From: Rhodococcus sp. RD6.2
GTDB lineage: Bacteria > Actinomycetota > Actinomycetes > Mycobacteriales > Mycobacteriaceae
DNA length: 64,000 bases
Reading direction: 5' to 3'
Assembly: GCF_001040705.1 (NCBI RefSeq)
Contig: NZ_CVQP01000006.1
Location: 239,760 to 303,759, forward strand
Below the pieces are notes generated by a model. The model made no database searches. It was not told where the DNA came from and worked only from the letters and a program-made list of their open reading frames with translations. Shown piece after piece: positions 44,043 through 56,698 of this stretch (positions within the stretch are counted from its first letter, which is position 1; each line of letters starts with the position of its first letter). Position numbers and translations under genes: made by a program.

Positions 44043-44433
44043 GGGCCTACCCTAGGCCGACCAGGCACATCCCAGCGATTTCCTCGGCATACCTGCTGGA
44101 ATGTGACCCGCGACACGCCGAGGGTGGCACGCCGATGACCTGCGCGAAGGCTTACGACCTGGGAATTCCATGAATGTCGTTCACAACATCTCGCGTGTTG
44201 CGGGTTTGTCTGCCACTAGGTGTAGTGTCGGAGGCACCGAGAAGGCAGTGCCCGGAACGGTCGAGAACGTGGGCCGAGGGGCTGCTTCAGTAGGTGAGAT
44301 TGGCGTCACGCACGGCGTCGCGATCCGGCTGTTGCCGGCCGTGTTCACCGCGTTCGGAAGGACCGAGTAAACACCGTTCACTGGATTTCGAAAGCACAGC
44401 TTCGATTCGTAAGCCAAGGGGAAGAGGACTTAC
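44043..44433. other. Intergenic leader region of the nrd operon
   Basis: About 390 bases without a gene. It contains the palindrome next to the siderophore-interacting gene and tandem NrdR-box-like sites at 44181-44228; the following 200 bases are probably the 5' leader of nrdH. A B12 riboswitch was looked for and not recognised. Confidence 0.5.
44181..44228 (+). promoter_or_regulatory. Tandem NrdR-box-like sites upstream of nrdH
   Basis: Two 16-bp sites, 44181-44196 and 44213-44228, start 32 bases apart, three helical turns, the usual spacing for NrdR boxes. Each matches an ACACAATATATAGTGT-type consensus at about 11 of 16 bases; the second has perfect CACTA/TAGTG arms. NrdR, a dATP/ATP-sensing repressor of ribonucleotide reductase genes, is the expected binder. 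Confidence 0.5.
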
Positions 44434-44667
44434 ATGAGCATCACCGTCTACACCAAGCCGGCATGCGTTCAGTGCAATGCGACCTACCGTGCGCTCGACA
44501 AGGCCGGTATCGAATACAACGTCATCGACATCAGCGAGGACGCCGAGGCCCGCGACTTCGTGATGGCCCTCGGGTACCTGCAGGCGCCCGTCGTGGTCGC
44601 AGGCGACGATCACTGGTCGGGATTCCGCCCCGACCGCATCAAGTCCCTCGCCACCGCCGCGGCCTGA
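44434..44667 (+). CDS. nrdH: Glutaredoxin-like NrdH
   Basis: 77 residues. The redox motif CVQC is at residues 11-14 after SITVYTKPA, and the C-terminal GYLQAPVVVAGDDHWSGFRPD is the NrdH signature. It supplies electrons to the class Ib ribonucleotide reductase NrdE-NrdF. AGAGGA precedes the ATG. First gene of nrdHIEF. Confidence 0.96.
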   Translation: MSITVYTKPACVQCNATYRALDKAGIEYNVIDISEDAEARDFVMALGYLQAPVVVAGDDHWSGFRPDRIKSLATAAA

Positions 44668-44690
44668 AGACCTCACGGAGATGATCGGCA

Positions 44691-45149
44691 GTGACCTCGC
44701 TGGTCTACTTCTCCAGCGCATCGGAGAACACCCACCGCTTCGTGGAGAAGCTGGGAATCCCGGCTGAGCGCATACCGCTGCACGACCGCGAGGGCACGTT
44801 CGAAGTCGACGAGCCGTACGTCCTGATCCTGCCCACCTACGGCGGCGGGACGACGGTGACCGGACGCGACACGAGCTACGTGCCCAAGCAGGTCATCCGA
44901 TTCCTCAACAACCAGCACAATCGCTCCCTCATTCGAGGGGTGATCGCTGCTGGCAACACCAACTTCGGCGAGTCGTATTGCTATGCCGGAAACGTGATTT
45001 CGCAGAAGTGTCAGGTTCCGTACCTGTACCGCTTCGAACTAATGGGAACAGCCGAGGACGTCGACGCAGTGCGCCAGGGCCTCGCAGACTTCATGGAGAG
45101 TGAACAGTGGCACCGACCATCACAGACACAGCCCCGGCTGGGAGTGTAG
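44691..45149 (+). CDS. nrdI: Flavodoxin-like NrdI
   Basis: 152 residues. [19 protein letters not shown] at the start binds FMN phosphate, LPTYGGG and [15 protein letters not shown] are NrdI signatures. It helps assemble the dimanganese-tyrosyl radical cofactor of NrdF. The GTG at 44691 is 23 bases after nrdH, and its end overlaps nrdE by 43 bases. Confidence 0.94.
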   Translation: MTSLVYFSSASENTHRFVEKLGIPAERIPLHDREGTFEVDEPYVLILPTYGGGTTVTGRDTSYVPKQVIRFLNNQHNRSLIRGVIAAGNTNFGESYCYAGNVISQKCQVPYLYRFELMGTAEDVDAVRQGLADFMESEQWHRPSQTQPRLGV

Positions 45150-47293
45150 AGCGCGCTACGGCACGACCCGACTCGTCCGCGGGGGAGCTCGACTACCACG
45201 CGCTGAACGCGATGCTGAACCTGTACGGCCCGAACGGGGAGATCCAGTTCGACAAGGACCGTGAGGCGGCGCACCAGTACTTCCTGCAGCACGTCAATCA
45301 GAACACCGTCTTCTTCCACAACGTGGACGAGAAGCTGGACTACCTGATCAAGGAAAACTATTACGAGCGTGAGGTTCTCGATCAGTACACGCGCAACTTC
45401 GTCAAGGATCTGATCGACCGTGCGTACGCGCACAAGTTCCGATTCCCGACGTTCCTCGGCGCGTTCAAGTACTACACCTCGTACACGCTCAAGACGTTCG
45501 ACGGCAAGCGCTACCTGGAGCGCTTCGAGGACCGCGTCTGCATGGTCGCGCTGACCCTCGCTGCGGGTGACGAGCACCTCGCGGAGCAGCTTGTCGACGA
45601 GATCATCTCCGGCCGCTTCCAGCCGGCGACCCCGACGTTCCTCAACTCCGGCAAGAAGCAGCGCGGCGAGCCCGTCTCCTGCTTCCTGCTGCGCATCGAG
45701 GACAACATGGAGTCCATCGGCCGCGCCATCAACTCGGCACTGCAGCTGTCCAAGCGCGGTGGCGGAGTTGCGTTGCTGCTCAGCAACGTTCGCGAGCACG
45801 GTGCGCCGATCAAGAAGATCGAGAACCAGTCGTCCGGCGTAATCCCGATCATGAAGCTGCTCGAGGACTCCTTCTCCTACGCGAACCAGCTCGGCGCGCG
45901 TCAGGGTGCGGGCGCGGTGTACCTGCACGCCCACCACCCGGACATCTACCGCTTCCTCGACACCAAGCGGGAAAACGCGGACGAGAAGATCCGCATCAAG
46001 ACGCTGTCCCTCGGCGTCGTCATCCCGGACATCACGTTCGAGCTGGCGAAGAAGAACGAGGACATGTACCTCTTCTCGCCGTACGACGTCGAGCGCATCT
46101 ACGGCAAGCCGTTCGCCGACATCAACGTCACCGAGAAGTACTACGAGATGGTCGACGACAAGCGCATCCGCAAGTCGAAGATCAAGGCGCGCGAGTTCTT
46201 CCAGACCGTCGCCGAGCTGCAGTTCGAGTCCGGCTACCCGTACATCATGTACGAGGACACCGTGAACCGCGCCAACCCGATCGCGGGCAAGGTCACCCAC
46301 TCGAACCTGTGCTCGGAGATCCTGCAGGTCTCCACGCCGTCCGAGTACAACGACGACCTGACCTACAGCACCGTGGGCAAGGACATCTCCTGCAACCTCG
46401 GGTCGCTGAACATCGCGAAGACGATGGACTCGCCGGACTTCGCGCAGACCATCGAGACGTCGATCCGTGCGCTGACCGCAGTCGCGGATCAGACGTCCAT
46501 CGACTCCGTGCCGTCGATCCGGAAGGCCAACGACGAGGGCCACGCCATCGGCCTCGGGCAGATGAACCTGCACGGTTACCTCGCCCGCGAACGGGTCCAC
46601 TACGGCTCGGCCGAGGGTATCGACTTCACGAACATCTACTTCTACACGGTCGTGTACCACGCGATCCGCGCGTCCAACGCGATCGCCAAGGAACGCGGCA
46701 CGTACTTCGCGGGATTCCCGGAGTCCAAGTACGCGACGGGCGAGTACTTCGACAAGTACACGAACCAGGTGTGGGAGCCGGCGACCGAGCGGGTGCGGCA
46801 GCTGTTCGCCGACGCGAACGTCCACATCCCCACCCAGGACGACTGGCGTGAACTGAAGGCGTCCGTGCAGCAGTACGGCATCTACAACCAGAACCTGCAG
46901 GCCGTCCCGCCGACCGGGTCGATCTCCTACATCAACAACTCCACCAGCTCCATCCACCCGGTGGCGTCGAAGATCGAGATCCGCAAGGAAGGCAAGATCG
47001 GTCGCGTCTACTACCCGGCGCCCTACCTGACGAACGACAACCTGGAGTACTACCAGGACGCGTACGAGATCGGGTACGAGAAGATCATCGACACCTACGC
47101 CGCTGCCACCCAGCACGTGGATCAGGGGCTGTCGCTGACGCTGTTCTTCAAGGACACCGCCACCACCCGCGACATCAACAAGGCGCAGATCTACGCGTGG
47201 CGCAAGGGAATCAAGACGCTCTACTACATCCGCCTGCGGCAGATGGCCCTCGAAGGCACCGAGGTGGAGGGTTGCGTCTCATGCATGTTGTGA
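45107..47293 (+). CDS. nrdE: Class Ib ribonucleotide reductase alpha subunit NrdE
   Basis: 728 residues. It reduces ribonucleoside diphosphates to deoxy forms. Visible motifs are TPTFLNSGK, the catalytic Cys in [28 protein letters not shown], and the redox Cys pair at the C-terminus EGCVSCML. There is no N-terminal ATP-cone, as expected for class Ib. The GTG start lies within the end of nrdI. Confidence 0.97.
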   Translation: MAPTITDTAPAGSVERATARPDSSAGELDYHALNAMLNLYGPNGEIQFDKDREAAHQYFLQHVNQNTVFFHNVDEKLDYLIKENYYEREVLDQYTRNFVKDLIDRAYAHKFRFPTFLGAFKYYTSYTLKTFDGKRYLERFEDRVCMVALTLAAGDEHLAEQLVDEIISGRFQPATPTFLNSGKKQRGEPVSCFLLRIEDNMESIGRAINSALQLSKRGGGVALLLSNVREHGAPIKKIENQSSGVIPIMKLLEDSFSYANQLGARQGAGAVYLHAHHPDIYRFLDTKRENADEKIRIKTLSLGVVIPDITFELAKKNEDMYLFSPYDVERIYGKPFADINVTEKYYEMVDDKRIRKSKIKAREFFQTVAELQFESGYPYIMYEDTVNRANPIAGKVTHSNLCSEILQVSTPSEYNDDLTYSTVGKDISCNLGSLNIAKTMDSPDFAQTIETSIRALTAVADQTSIDSVPSIRKANDEGHAIGLGQMNLHGYLARERVHYGSAEGIDFTNIYFYTVVYHAIRASNAIAKERGTYFAGFPESKYATGEYFDKYTNQVWEPATERVRQLFADANVHIPTQDDWRELKASVQQYGIYNQNLQAVPPTGSISYINNSTSSIHPVASKIEIRKEGKIGRVYYPAPYLTNDNLEYYQDAYEIGYEKIIDTYAAATQHVDQGLSLTLFFKDTATTRDINKAQIYAWRKGIKTLYYIRLRQMALEGTEVEGCVSCML

Positions 47294-47306
47294 GTCTTGG
47301 TAATGA

Positions 47307-48305
<999 letters not shown>

Positions 48306-48333
48306 CGCACCCGGCCCCGCTTCACCCTGCATC

Positions 48334-48384
48334 GACCGAATGTGGCGGTCAGTCATTCCGAATGACTGACCGCCACATTCGGTC
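48334..48384. terminator. Long perfect hairpin after nrdF
   Basis: A 24-bp perfect stem (48334-48357 with 48361-48384) and a CCG loop, 28 bases after the nrdF stop. It is longer than most terminators and could also be a dispersed palindromic element. Confidence 0.75.
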
Positions 48385-48464
48385 TTGGGCGCCGGCGCTC
48401 TTCTCACACGTTTCGAACGGGGTTACCGTCGACGTGGCGGGTTCACAATCGCGAGGAGGCGGCG

Positions 48465-48851
48465 ATGAGCGGTCGGGTGGTGCACTTCGAGGTCCCGTTC
48501 GACGACGGGGACCGGGCACGGGGGTTCTACCGTGACGTGTTCGGTTGGGACTACCACGAAATGCCCGAGTACAACTACACCGGTGTGTCGACCGGTCCGA
48601 CGGCGGACACCGGGATGCCCGCCGAACCTGGGTACATCGGTGGCGGCATGTTCGAACGCGAACCGTCGTTCCCGCGGGGGCCGGTGATCACCATCGACGT
48701 CGCGAGCATCGACGACACGCTCGCCAAGATCACCACCCTCGGCGGTGAACCGGTGGGGGAGAAGACGGAGGTCGGCGAGATGGGATACGCCGCCTACTTC
48801 AAGGACACCGAGGGCAACGTCATGGGTCTGTGGGAGACCCGGACGTCCTGA
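48465..48851 (+). CDS. VOC-family glyoxalase/dioxygenase-like protein
   Basis: 128 residues, one vicinal-oxygen-chelate domain. It starts RVVHFEVPFDDGDRARGFYRDVFGW (two pieces), has GEMGYAAYFKDTEGNVMGLWE at the end. These fit VOC proteins that bind a metal through His and Glu. The substrate is unknown. A good ribosome-binding site GAGGAGG precedes the ATG. It stands between the nrd hairpin and the convergent Nudix gene. Confidence 0.85.
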   Translation: MSGRVVHFEVPFDDGDRARGFYRDVFGWDYHEMPEYNYTGVSTGPTADTGMPAEPGYIGGGMFEREPSFPRGPVITIDVASIDDTLAKITTLGGEPVGEKTEVGEMGYAAYFKDTEGNVMGLWETRTS

Positions 48852-48855
48852 CCGC

Positions 48856-49329
48856 TCAGCGCTCGAACCAGGTCTCCGGACTGCCTCGCAGCGCCTTCTC
48901 GATCCGCCCGACGGAACTGTCGTTGAGTGGGGCGGGCAGCGCGTCGGGGGAGAACCACGCGAACTCGAGGTTCTCGTCGTCGGACGGGTGCGGTTCCCCG
49001 CCCACGTGGCGCGCCAGGAAACACAGGTCCAGATACTGGGCCTGGTCGCCGTTGGCGTGCGTCAACGGCGAGGTCACGTCCACGCTGGACAGTCGGACGA
49101 GTTCGACGTCGACGCCTGCCTCCTCGCGGATCTCCCGGACGATCGCGGCCGCGGGCTGCTCGCCGGGTTCGAGGATGCCCGAAACGATCGCCCAGTTTCC
49201 ATTGTCGGCCCTGCGTCCCAACAGGATTCGTCCGTCCTCGTCGACGACGACGGCGCTCACGCCGGACAGCCACAGTGGGGCGTGTCCGACGTGAGCGCGG
49301 AGGTCGAGGATGAACTCGGGGACCGGCAT
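48856..49329 (-). CDS. Nudix hydrolase
   Basis: 157 residues. The Nudix box GILEPGEQPAAAIVREIREEAGVDVE matches GX5EX7REUXEEXGU, preceded by RRADNGNWAIVSG. It hydrolyses a nucleoside diphosphate linked to another group. The ATG at 49329 is in a TGATG overlap with the HtaA-domain stop, so it is probably translated from the iron-controlled operon that starts at 51474. Confidence 0.9.
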   Translation of the reverse strand: MPVPEFILDLRAHVGHAPLWLSGVSAVVVDEDGRILLGRRADNGNWAIVSGILEPGEQPAAAIVREIREEAGVDVELVRLSSVDVTSPLTHANGDQAQYLDLCFLARHVGGEPHPSDDENLEFAWFSPDALPAPLNDSSVGRIEKALRGSPETWFER

Positions 49330-50414
49330 CAGTACCGGAACGTGACGGGTGCGGCCTGCTGCCCGGAGTAGGGGAGCAGGATGCTCGGCGCGAGCGGCGC
49401 CGCGAACCGCGCCGGGATGCCCGCGAACTCGCCGCCGCCTGCCCGCGCCGGGGTGTCGAGTTGCGCGAACCGGATGCGGTGCATCGAGTCGTCGCCGACC
49501 ATGTTGCCGTCGGACGTCTCCGCGGTGAGGAAGGTGCCCTGGTCGGTGAATTCGATCCACGGGTTGGTGAGGGCGATCTCCGCGAGGTGGAACCGGGTGA
49601 ACGAGACGACGGTGCCGCGGTAGCGGACGGTGCCGAGACCGGTCGCGGGATCGACGTCGGCGCCGTCGAGTTCGAAGGTGAGACGGCCGTCGCCGCTGAC
49701 CGATGCGCCGTCACTGCCCGTGATCGATCCCTGCAGTGTGGTCTTCACGAGATCTGCGTATCCGGGTGCAACGCCCCACACGAGGTCCTGCTGCGGCGGC
49801 ACCGGCGCGTTGGGCCCCGGTGCGGGATCGAAATTCACCGGCACCGACAGTTCCTCGGCGGCGTTGACGGCGTCGGCGGCTGCATACGTGTAGACGCCGT
49901 ACACGGCATCGGGGGCGGTCTTCGCCGGCTTGGTGACGGTGAGCGTCGCGGTGAACGAGCCGTCGTCGGCCAGTGGCACCCACTGCTGGCGAATGGTCCG
50001 ACGGAAGTCGAACGGGACGTCGGGCACCCGGTTCAACGCGTCCTCGGACATCACCCATGCCGTTGCGGAACGCTGCTGGCCGACGCGGGCGTCGGAGGGA
50101 GCGTCCTCGGACGGACGCCAGTCGGGCGCGAACGCACCGAAGGCGACGAACGTGCCGTGCGGGACGCCAGGGGGAACGGGGACGGGCAGACCCGATGTGT
50201 TGGCGTCGGGGTCGAATCCGGTGCCGCGCACCACGATCCGGTCGCCCTGGTGGACGGCGGTGTCGCCCAGCGGAGTGACACCGTCCGCTGCGAGCACCTC
50301 GATGTGCGCGGTCCCGGTCGGTGCCGCGACCGCGCCCGGCGCGGTGAGGGCCGAACCGGCGAGCGCGACGCCCAGTCCCGCGAGGAGAACCCGCGTCCTA
50401 GTTGACGTAGCCAT
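49329..50414 (-). CDS. Secreted HtaA-domain heme-binding protein
   Basis: 361 residues. A Sec signal peptide (residues 1-31, ending APGAVAA) exports it. The C-terminal half contains an HtaA domain: [18 protein letters not shown] near residue 210, then [14 protein letters not shown], a pattern seen in corynebacterial heme-uptake proteins. The N-terminal half may be a second, Ig-like part. It overlaps the fecB-like stop by 17 bases. It probably binds heme or an iron chelate at the cell surface. Confidence 0.8.
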   Translation of the reverse strand: MATSTRTRVLLAGLGVALAGSALTAPGAVAAPTGTAHIEVLAADGVTPLGDTAVHQGDRIVVRGTGFDPDANTSGLPVPVPPGVPHGTFVAFGAFAPDWRPSEDAPSDARVGQQRSATAWVMSEDALNRVPDVPFDFRRTIRQQWVPLADDGSFTATLTVTKPAKTAPDAVYGVYTYAAADAVNAAEELSVPVNFDPAPGPNAPVPPQQDLVWGVAPGYADLVKTTLQGSITGSDGASVSGDGRLTFELDGADVDPATGLGTVRYRGTVVSFTRFHLAEIALTNPWIEFTDQGTFLTAETSDGNMVGDDSMHRIRFAQLDTPARAGGGEFAGIPARFAAPLAPSILLPYSGQQAAPVTFRY

Positions 50415-51474
50415 TCAGTGACGCCTCCAGATCGTCGAGGATGCCGTTCGCGGCGATCACGCCGATGCCGGTCATCCAGATTTCGTCGTCGACCGCGAAC
50501 ACACGCTTGTCCGTCACCGCGCCGAGCCGCTGCCACAGGTCGCCGTTCATGATCTCGACGCCCTGGCCACGGGCCTCGTCGCCGTAGAAGCTGACGTAGA
50601 TGATGTCGCCTTCGGCCTTCGGCAGTTCCTCTTCGCTGAGTTCGGCGAACCGGCGATCCTGCGCGCCCTCGAGCCGCTGGAACGGGGGCCGCTGCACGCC
50701 CGCGTCGGCGAGGACCTGACCGGAGAAGCTGTCCGGGCCGTAGATCCGGATGACGCCCGGCATGAACCGCACCACCGACGCCTGGGTCTCGGAGGAGTTC
50801 AACGACTTGCCGGTCTCGGTGGCGGTGGTCTCGTACGTGTCGAGCACCTGCTGAGCACTGGCTCCGCGGCCGAGGGCCGTGCCGTCGAGGACCAGGTTGT
50901 CCTTCCACGTCAGGCCCACCTTCTCGGTGAACGTGGTCGGCGCGATGGCCGAGAGTCGCTCGTAGTCGTCCGGGGTGCGGAACTTCGAACCGAGGATCAG
51001 ATCCGGCTGCAGTGCCGCGATCTTCTCGAAGTTGGGCTCCTGGACGGTGCCGACCGGTTCGACCGCTGCGATGGTCGCGCCGAGGTACTCGGGCTGCGCG
51101 CCGACCGCGCCGGTGACGGCCGCACCGACGAGGCGGTCCTGCAGTCCGAGCGCACACACGGTATCGAGCTTGTCGGTGTCGAGGACAACGATTCGCTGCG
51201 GGTCCGCCGGGACCTCGGACTCGCCCGCGGCGTGCGCGACCTTCCGAACCGAGCCGGTGACGCCTGCGGGGTCGACGGGGGCGGTCGGGCCGCAGACGTT
51301 CTCGGTGTCGCGGGCGTTGCCGAGGACGCCCGCACCGGCGACATTGGTGGTGCTGCGGACGATGGTGCTCGCCGCGTCTTCGGTTCCGGATCCGCCGCAC
51401 GCGGTGAGGACGAGCACGGAGGCCGCGAGCACGGCGGTAGGTGTCAGGCGGCGGATGAGTGTGGGCTTGCGCAT
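50398..51474 (-). CDS. fecB: Siderophore ABC transporter substrate-binding lipoprotein (FecB-like)
   Basis: 358 residues. A lipoprotein signal ends in VLTAC, anchoring it outside the membrane. The mature part is a periplasmic-binding type III (FecB/FhuD) fold with [39 protein letters not shown] and [16 protein letters not shown]. It captures ferric siderophores. It lies beside ctaD and serB in the same order as M. tuberculosis fecB, Rv3044. An IdeR box lies upstream. Confidence 0.87.
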   Translation of the reverse strand: MRKPTLIRRLTPTAVLAASVLVLTACGGSGTEDAASTIVRSTTNVAGAGVLGNARDTENVCGPTAPVDPAGVTGSVRKVAHAAGESEVPADPQRIVVLDTDKLDTVCALGLQDRLVGAAVTGAVGAQPEYLGATIAAVEPVGTVQEPNFEKIAALQPDLILGSKFRTPDDYERLSAIAPTTFTEKVGLTWKDNLVLDGTALGRGASAQQVLDTYETTATETGKSLNSSETQASVVRFMPGVIRIYGPDSFSGQVLADAGVQRPPFQRLEGAQDRRFAELSEEELPKAEGDIIYVSFYGDEARGQGVEIMNGDLWQRLGAVTDKRVFAVDDEIWMTGIGVIAANGILDDLEASLNGYVN

Positions 51475-51560
51475 GTGGCGGGGCTTTCCTCTCGCGGGGG
51501 GATGCTCCGAAGACTATCGACGGTGACGGTCCGGTCACCGTGGGGGAGAGCCAATCGAAC

Positions 51561-51579
51561 GTAGGTAAGCCAAACCTTA
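51561..51579 (-). promoter_or_regulatory. IdeR/DtxR iron box upstream of fecB
   Basis: The 19 bases match the DtxR/IdeR consensus TTAGGTTAGGCTAACCTAA at 14 positions. It lies 87 bases before the fecB ATG, so iron-loaded IdeR would repress fecB, the HtaA-domain gene and the Nudix gene. Confidence 0.7.
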
Positions 51580-51897
51580 ACATTGCGAAGGTTGGTCATG
51601 GCTCGACGGAGTGTGCGGTCGCACACGCGCCGATGCGCGCACACGTCGGTAGCGCCGCCGGTGCGACGGCGACGCGCGATCGCGATCGTGATGAGCCTTC
51701 CCGTCTCTGCAGGTCAGGGACGAGTTCGGTTTTCGGATCGACACGAAGTACGACAAGAGGTAGGACCCGGTCCCCGGATCGTCCGGCGACGGTCTACGAT
51801 TCTCACAGCGCAAGCCATGAGGATGGTCGTCTCGCAGCCCGAGGCGAGTGTCCTGAGCGAGCCTGCGGAGCGACCAAGGGCACATTCAGGAGGATCA

Positions 51898-53628
51898 GTG
51901 ACTGCCGTAGCGCCCCAGCCAGTCCCCGAGCTAACGGCCAAACGGCCGTTTCCGGCGAGGCTTGGACCTAAGGGTTCCTACATCTACAAGATGATCACCA
52001 CGACCGATCCCAAGGTCCTCGGGATCATGTACATGGTGACGTCGTTCGCGTTCTTCCTGATCGGCGGCCTGATGGCCCTGCTGATGCGTTCGGAACTCGC
52101 GATCCCCGGCATGCAGTTCCTGTCGAACGAGCAGTTCAACCAGCTGTTCACCATGCACGGCACGATCATGCTGCTGATGTACGCGACGCCGATCGTCTTC
52201 GGTTTCGCGAACTACATCCTGCCGCTGCAGATCGGTGCGCCCGACGTCGCGTTCCCGCGCCTGAACGCCTTCAGCTACTGGCTGTACCTGTTCGGCTCGA
52301 CCGTCGCGACCGCCGGCTTCATCACCCCCGGTGGTGCCGCCGACTTCGGTTGGACCGCGTACAGCCCCCTCACCGACGCCCTGCACTCGCCCGGCGTCGG
52401 CGCGGACCTGTGGATCCTGGGCCTCGGCGTCAGCGGCCTCGGCACCATCCTCGGTGGCGTCAACATGATCACCACCGTCGTGTGCCTCCGCGCTCCCGGC
52501 ATGACCATGTTCCGCATGCCGATCTTCACCTGGAACATCCTGGTGACCAGCGTGCTGATCCTGCTCGCCTTCCCGCTGCTGACCGCGGCGCTGCTCGGCC
52601 TGTTCGTCGACCGTCACTTCGGCGCGCACATCTTCGACCCGGCCAACGGCGGCGTTCTGCTGTGGCAGCACCTGTTCTGGTTCTTCGGACACCCCGAGGT
52701 GTACATCATCGCCCTGCCGTTCTTCGGCATCGTGTCGGAGATCTTCCCGGTCTTCTCGCGTAAGCCGATCTTCGGTTACAGCGGCCTGGTCTACGCCACG
52801 CTCGGCATCGCCGCCCTGTCCATCGCGGTGTGGGCGCACCACATGTACGCCACCGGCGCGATCCTGCTGCCGTTCTTCTCCTTCATGACGTTCCTCATCG
52901 CGGTTCCGACCGGTGTGAAGTTCTTCAACTGGATCGGCACCATGTGGAAGGGCCAGTTGACGTTCGAATCGCCGATGCTGTTCTCGGTCGGCTTCATCGT
53001 GACGTTCCTCTTCGGTGGCCTGTCCGGCGTCCTGCTCGCCAGCCCGCCGCTCGACTTCCACGTCACCGACTCGTACTTCGTCATCGCGCACTTCCACTAC
53101 GTGCTCTTCGGCACCATCGTGTTCGCCACCTACGCGGGCATCTACTTCTGGTTCCCGAAGATGACCGGACGCATGATGGACGAGCGTCTCGCGAAGTGGC
53201 ACTTCTGGACGACCTTCATCGGCTTCCACGCCACGTTCCTCGTGCAGCACTGGCTCGGCAACGAGGGCATGCCCCGTCGCTACGCCGACTACCTGCCCTC
53301 CGACGGGTTCACGACCCTGAACACGATCTCCACGATCGGTGCGTTCATCCTCGGTGCCTCGACGCTGCCGTTCATCTGGAACGTCTTCAAGAGCTACCGC
53401 TACGGCGAGGTCGTCACGGTCGACGATCCGTGGGGCTATGGCAACTCGCTCGAGTGGGCGACCACCTGCCCGCCGCCGCGCCACAACTTCACCGAGCTGC
53501 CCCGGATCCGTTCGGAGCGCCCGGCGTTCGAGCTGCACTACCCGCACATGGTCGAGCGGATGCGCGCAGAGGCACACGTCGGCCCCGGGCACGGCAGCAA
53601 GACCGCCGTCCTCGAGGACGCACACTGA
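51898..53628 (+). CDS. ctaD: Cytochrome c oxidase subunit I
   Basis: 576 residues, twelve membrane segments. The catalytic core of the aa3 oxidase: heme a His in [10 protein letters not shown], CuB/heme a3 region [20 protein letters not shown] with the His-Tyr pair, WAHHMYATG with two CuB His, and HFHYVLFGT with the heme His ligands. The GTG at 51898 is preceded by AGGAGG four bases upstream; longer frames from 51583 are not conserved. It is followed by a strong terminator and serB. Confidence 0.96.
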   Translation: MTAVAPQPVPELTAKRPFPARLGPKGSYIYKMITTTDPKVLGIMYMVTSFAFFLIGGLMALLMRSELAIPGMQFLSNEQFNQLFTMHGTIMLLMYATPIVFGFANYILPLQIGAPDVAFPRLNAFSYWLYLFGSTVATAGFITPGGAADFGWTAYSPLTDALHSPGVGADLWILGLGVSGLGTILGGVNMITTVVCLRAPGMTMFRMPIFTWNILVTSVLILLAFPLLTAALLGLFVDRHFGAHIFDPANGGVLLWQHLFWFFGHPEVYIIALPFFGIVSEIFPVFSRKPIFGYSGLVYATLGIAALSIAVWAHHMYATGAILLPFFSFMTFLIAVPTGVKFFNWIGTMWKGQLTFESPMLFSVGFIVTFLFGGLSGVLLASPPLDFHVTDSYFVIAHFHYVLFGTIVFATYAGIYFWFPKMTGRMMDERLAKWHFWTTFIGFHATFLVQHWLGNEGMPRRYADYLPSDGFTTLNTISTIGAFILGASTLPFIWNVFKSYRYGEVVTVDDPWGYGNSLEWATTCPPPRHNFTELPRIRSERPAFELHYPHMVERMRAEAHVGPGHGSKTAVLEDAH

Positions 53629-53670
53629 GCCTTCGCGTCGCCGACCAGCGATAGCGCAGATGGCAACTGA

Positions 53671-55010
<1,340 letters not shown>

Positions 55011-55011
<1 letters not shown>

Positions 55012-55853
55012 TGCTGATGCTGCCCGACGCCGGGTTCGCTGCCAGGCACGCCGTCCTCGCGGCCGGGTACGGTCACCGACCCGACCCGGAGGATCCCGCG
55101 CAGGTGCTGGCGATGCCGCTGGTCCTGCACATCCCGAAGGCCGATCGGCCCGCACGTACCGCGGTGCTGGAAGCGGCCGCCGCGGCGACGGTGGCGCTGT
55201 GCCTGGACGCTCGCGTCGGAGAGGGCGAGGACGGCGAACCCGGGCCGTGGCAGCGTGACTACCTGGCATGGACGGGCGCCCGCATCCGTAAGGTTGCGCG
55301 CCGGGCGAGGGGCGCGCAGTGGCTGGCCGTGCAGGACGTCGACGGTGTCACCGTCGACGTCGACGGTGCGCAGGCTCGGGCGTTCGTCCCGGGGCCGGTC
55401 GGCGACCTCGATCCTCGGGTGCGCAAACTGCAGATTGGTGGCACCGATCTCGACCACGACGATCCCGACGACGCCGACCCGTCGTTGCCGGTGCTGTGGC
55501 TGAACGCCCCGCTCGGGATGACGGTGGGGAAGGCGGCCGCCCAGGTCGGGCACGCGGCGATGATGCTCGCGGGCGCGATGACGGTGACGCAGGCGGCGGA
55601 GTGGGCGGCGCAGGGGTTCCGCTGTGCGGTGCGTGAAGCCGATCCACAGCGCTGGGCCGAGGTGACCGCACTGGTCGCCGCGGGCGAGGCGGTGGCCGTT
55701 CGTGACGCCGGCTTCACCGAGGTCGCCCCCGGGTCGATGACGGTCGTCGCGACGGCGACGCCACGGGATGCGGTGCCGGGTGTGCCGGCTGGTGAACGGA
55801 TCTCCGGTCGGCGCTGGGCATTTCGTCGACCGGGTGGTCGGCGGCGGTCGTAG
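55011..55853 (+). CDS. Peptidyl-tRNA hydrolase II (PTH2) domain protein
   Basis: 280 residues. The C-terminal part carries PTH2 motifs: MTVGKAAAQVGHAAMMLAG with the active-site Lys and His-Ala, then VRDAGFTEVAPGSMTVVATAT. The N-terminal 120 residues are not recognised. It could release peptides from peptidyl-tRNA or act on a related nucleotide substrate. The ATG at 55011 overlaps the serB stop in TGATG, so the two are co-translated. An ATG at 55017 is also possible. Confidence 0.78.
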
Positions 55854-55921
55854 CGCTGGTCGTTCGCGGGTGGGCTGACACTGCTCGCCGGACTTGTTGA
55901 TCGTCGGAAGGTGGTGCAGGC

Positions 55922-56527
55922 GTGAGTCTTTCGTCAAGGTTGCAGGACAAGGGCGGGCCGTTGCTCGCGGAGCAGCTCGCGCATCCGACGGTCGTCGGTA
56001 TCGGCCGAGGCGACCTCGACCCCGCCGAGTTCCGACGCTGGCTCGAACAGGACTACCTGTACCTGCTCGACTACACGCGGGTGTTCGCACGACTCGCGTG
56101 GCAGGCGCCCGACGGGCACCTCGGAGAACTCGTCGACCTGGCGCACTCGACGCTGCACGAGGAACTGAACCTGCACCGGGAACTCTCGCAACCGTTCGGC
56201 GCCGACTTCGACGCCGCGACCCCGAGTCCGCAGTGCGCGGCGTACACGGGTTTCCTGCTCGACGCCGCCGCCGACTACGGGCGCGGGCTTGCCGCGTTGC
56301 TGCCGTGCATGTGGGGCTACTCCCGGTTGGGAGTAGCGCTCGCGCACAACCCGCCCGCCGACCCGCGCTTTCGGCGCTGGGTCGACACCTACGCGGATCC
56401 CGGCTTCGCGGCGCTCGCACAGCGATGCGCGCAGATGTTGGACGAGGCGGCGCCGGACGAGACCGTCGCGGAGGAGGCATTCATGACGGCGATGCGGCAC
56501 GAGCTCGCATTCTGGGACGCCCGGTGA
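55922..56527 (+). CDS. TenA-family protein (thiaminase II-like)
   Basis: 201 residues, all-helical. LEQDYLYLLDYTRVFARLAWQ near residue 42 and LPCMWGYSRLG with the catalytic Cys near 128 are TenA signatures, and EEAFMTAMRHELAFWDA is the C-terminal helix with a conserved Glu. Family members hydrolyse aminopyrimidines in thiamine salvage. The GTG at 55922 has GGAAGGTGG upstream. The same reading frame stays open after the stop for 38 more codons. Confidence 0.82.
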   Translation: MSLSSRLQDKGGPLLAEQLAHPTVVGIGRGDLDPAEFRRWLEQDYLYLLDYTRVFARLAWQAPDGHLGELVDLAHSTLHEELNLHRELSQPFGADFDAATPSPQCAAYTGFLLDAAADYGRGLAALLPCMWGYSRLGVALAHNPPADPRFRRWVDTYADPGFAALAQRCAQMLDEAAPDETVAEEAFMTAMRHELAFWDAR

Positions 56528-56698
56528 GCACGGCAGCAGGCGCTGCTCGACGGTGAGACCGAGCGCTGGTCGACGGTGACGCAGCGCGCCGCGTTCGGGC
56601 GCGTCGTCGGCTTCGAGGAACGGTTCCGGGGCGCGCCGGCATGAGTCCCCGACACGCGTCTGCATCCCGGTGTACGGGGACGGCGTGCGTGAGAGAAG

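Noticed and set aside
44043-44433. Cobalamin riboswitch before nrdH
   Set aside because: The conserved B12-box and paired elements were not recognised; class Ib genes are usually under NrdR, not B12.
45011-47116. Minus-strand open frame of about 700 codons over nrdE
   Set aside because: Antisense to a certain gene; composition is Val/Arg/Asp repeats expected from the reverse frame.
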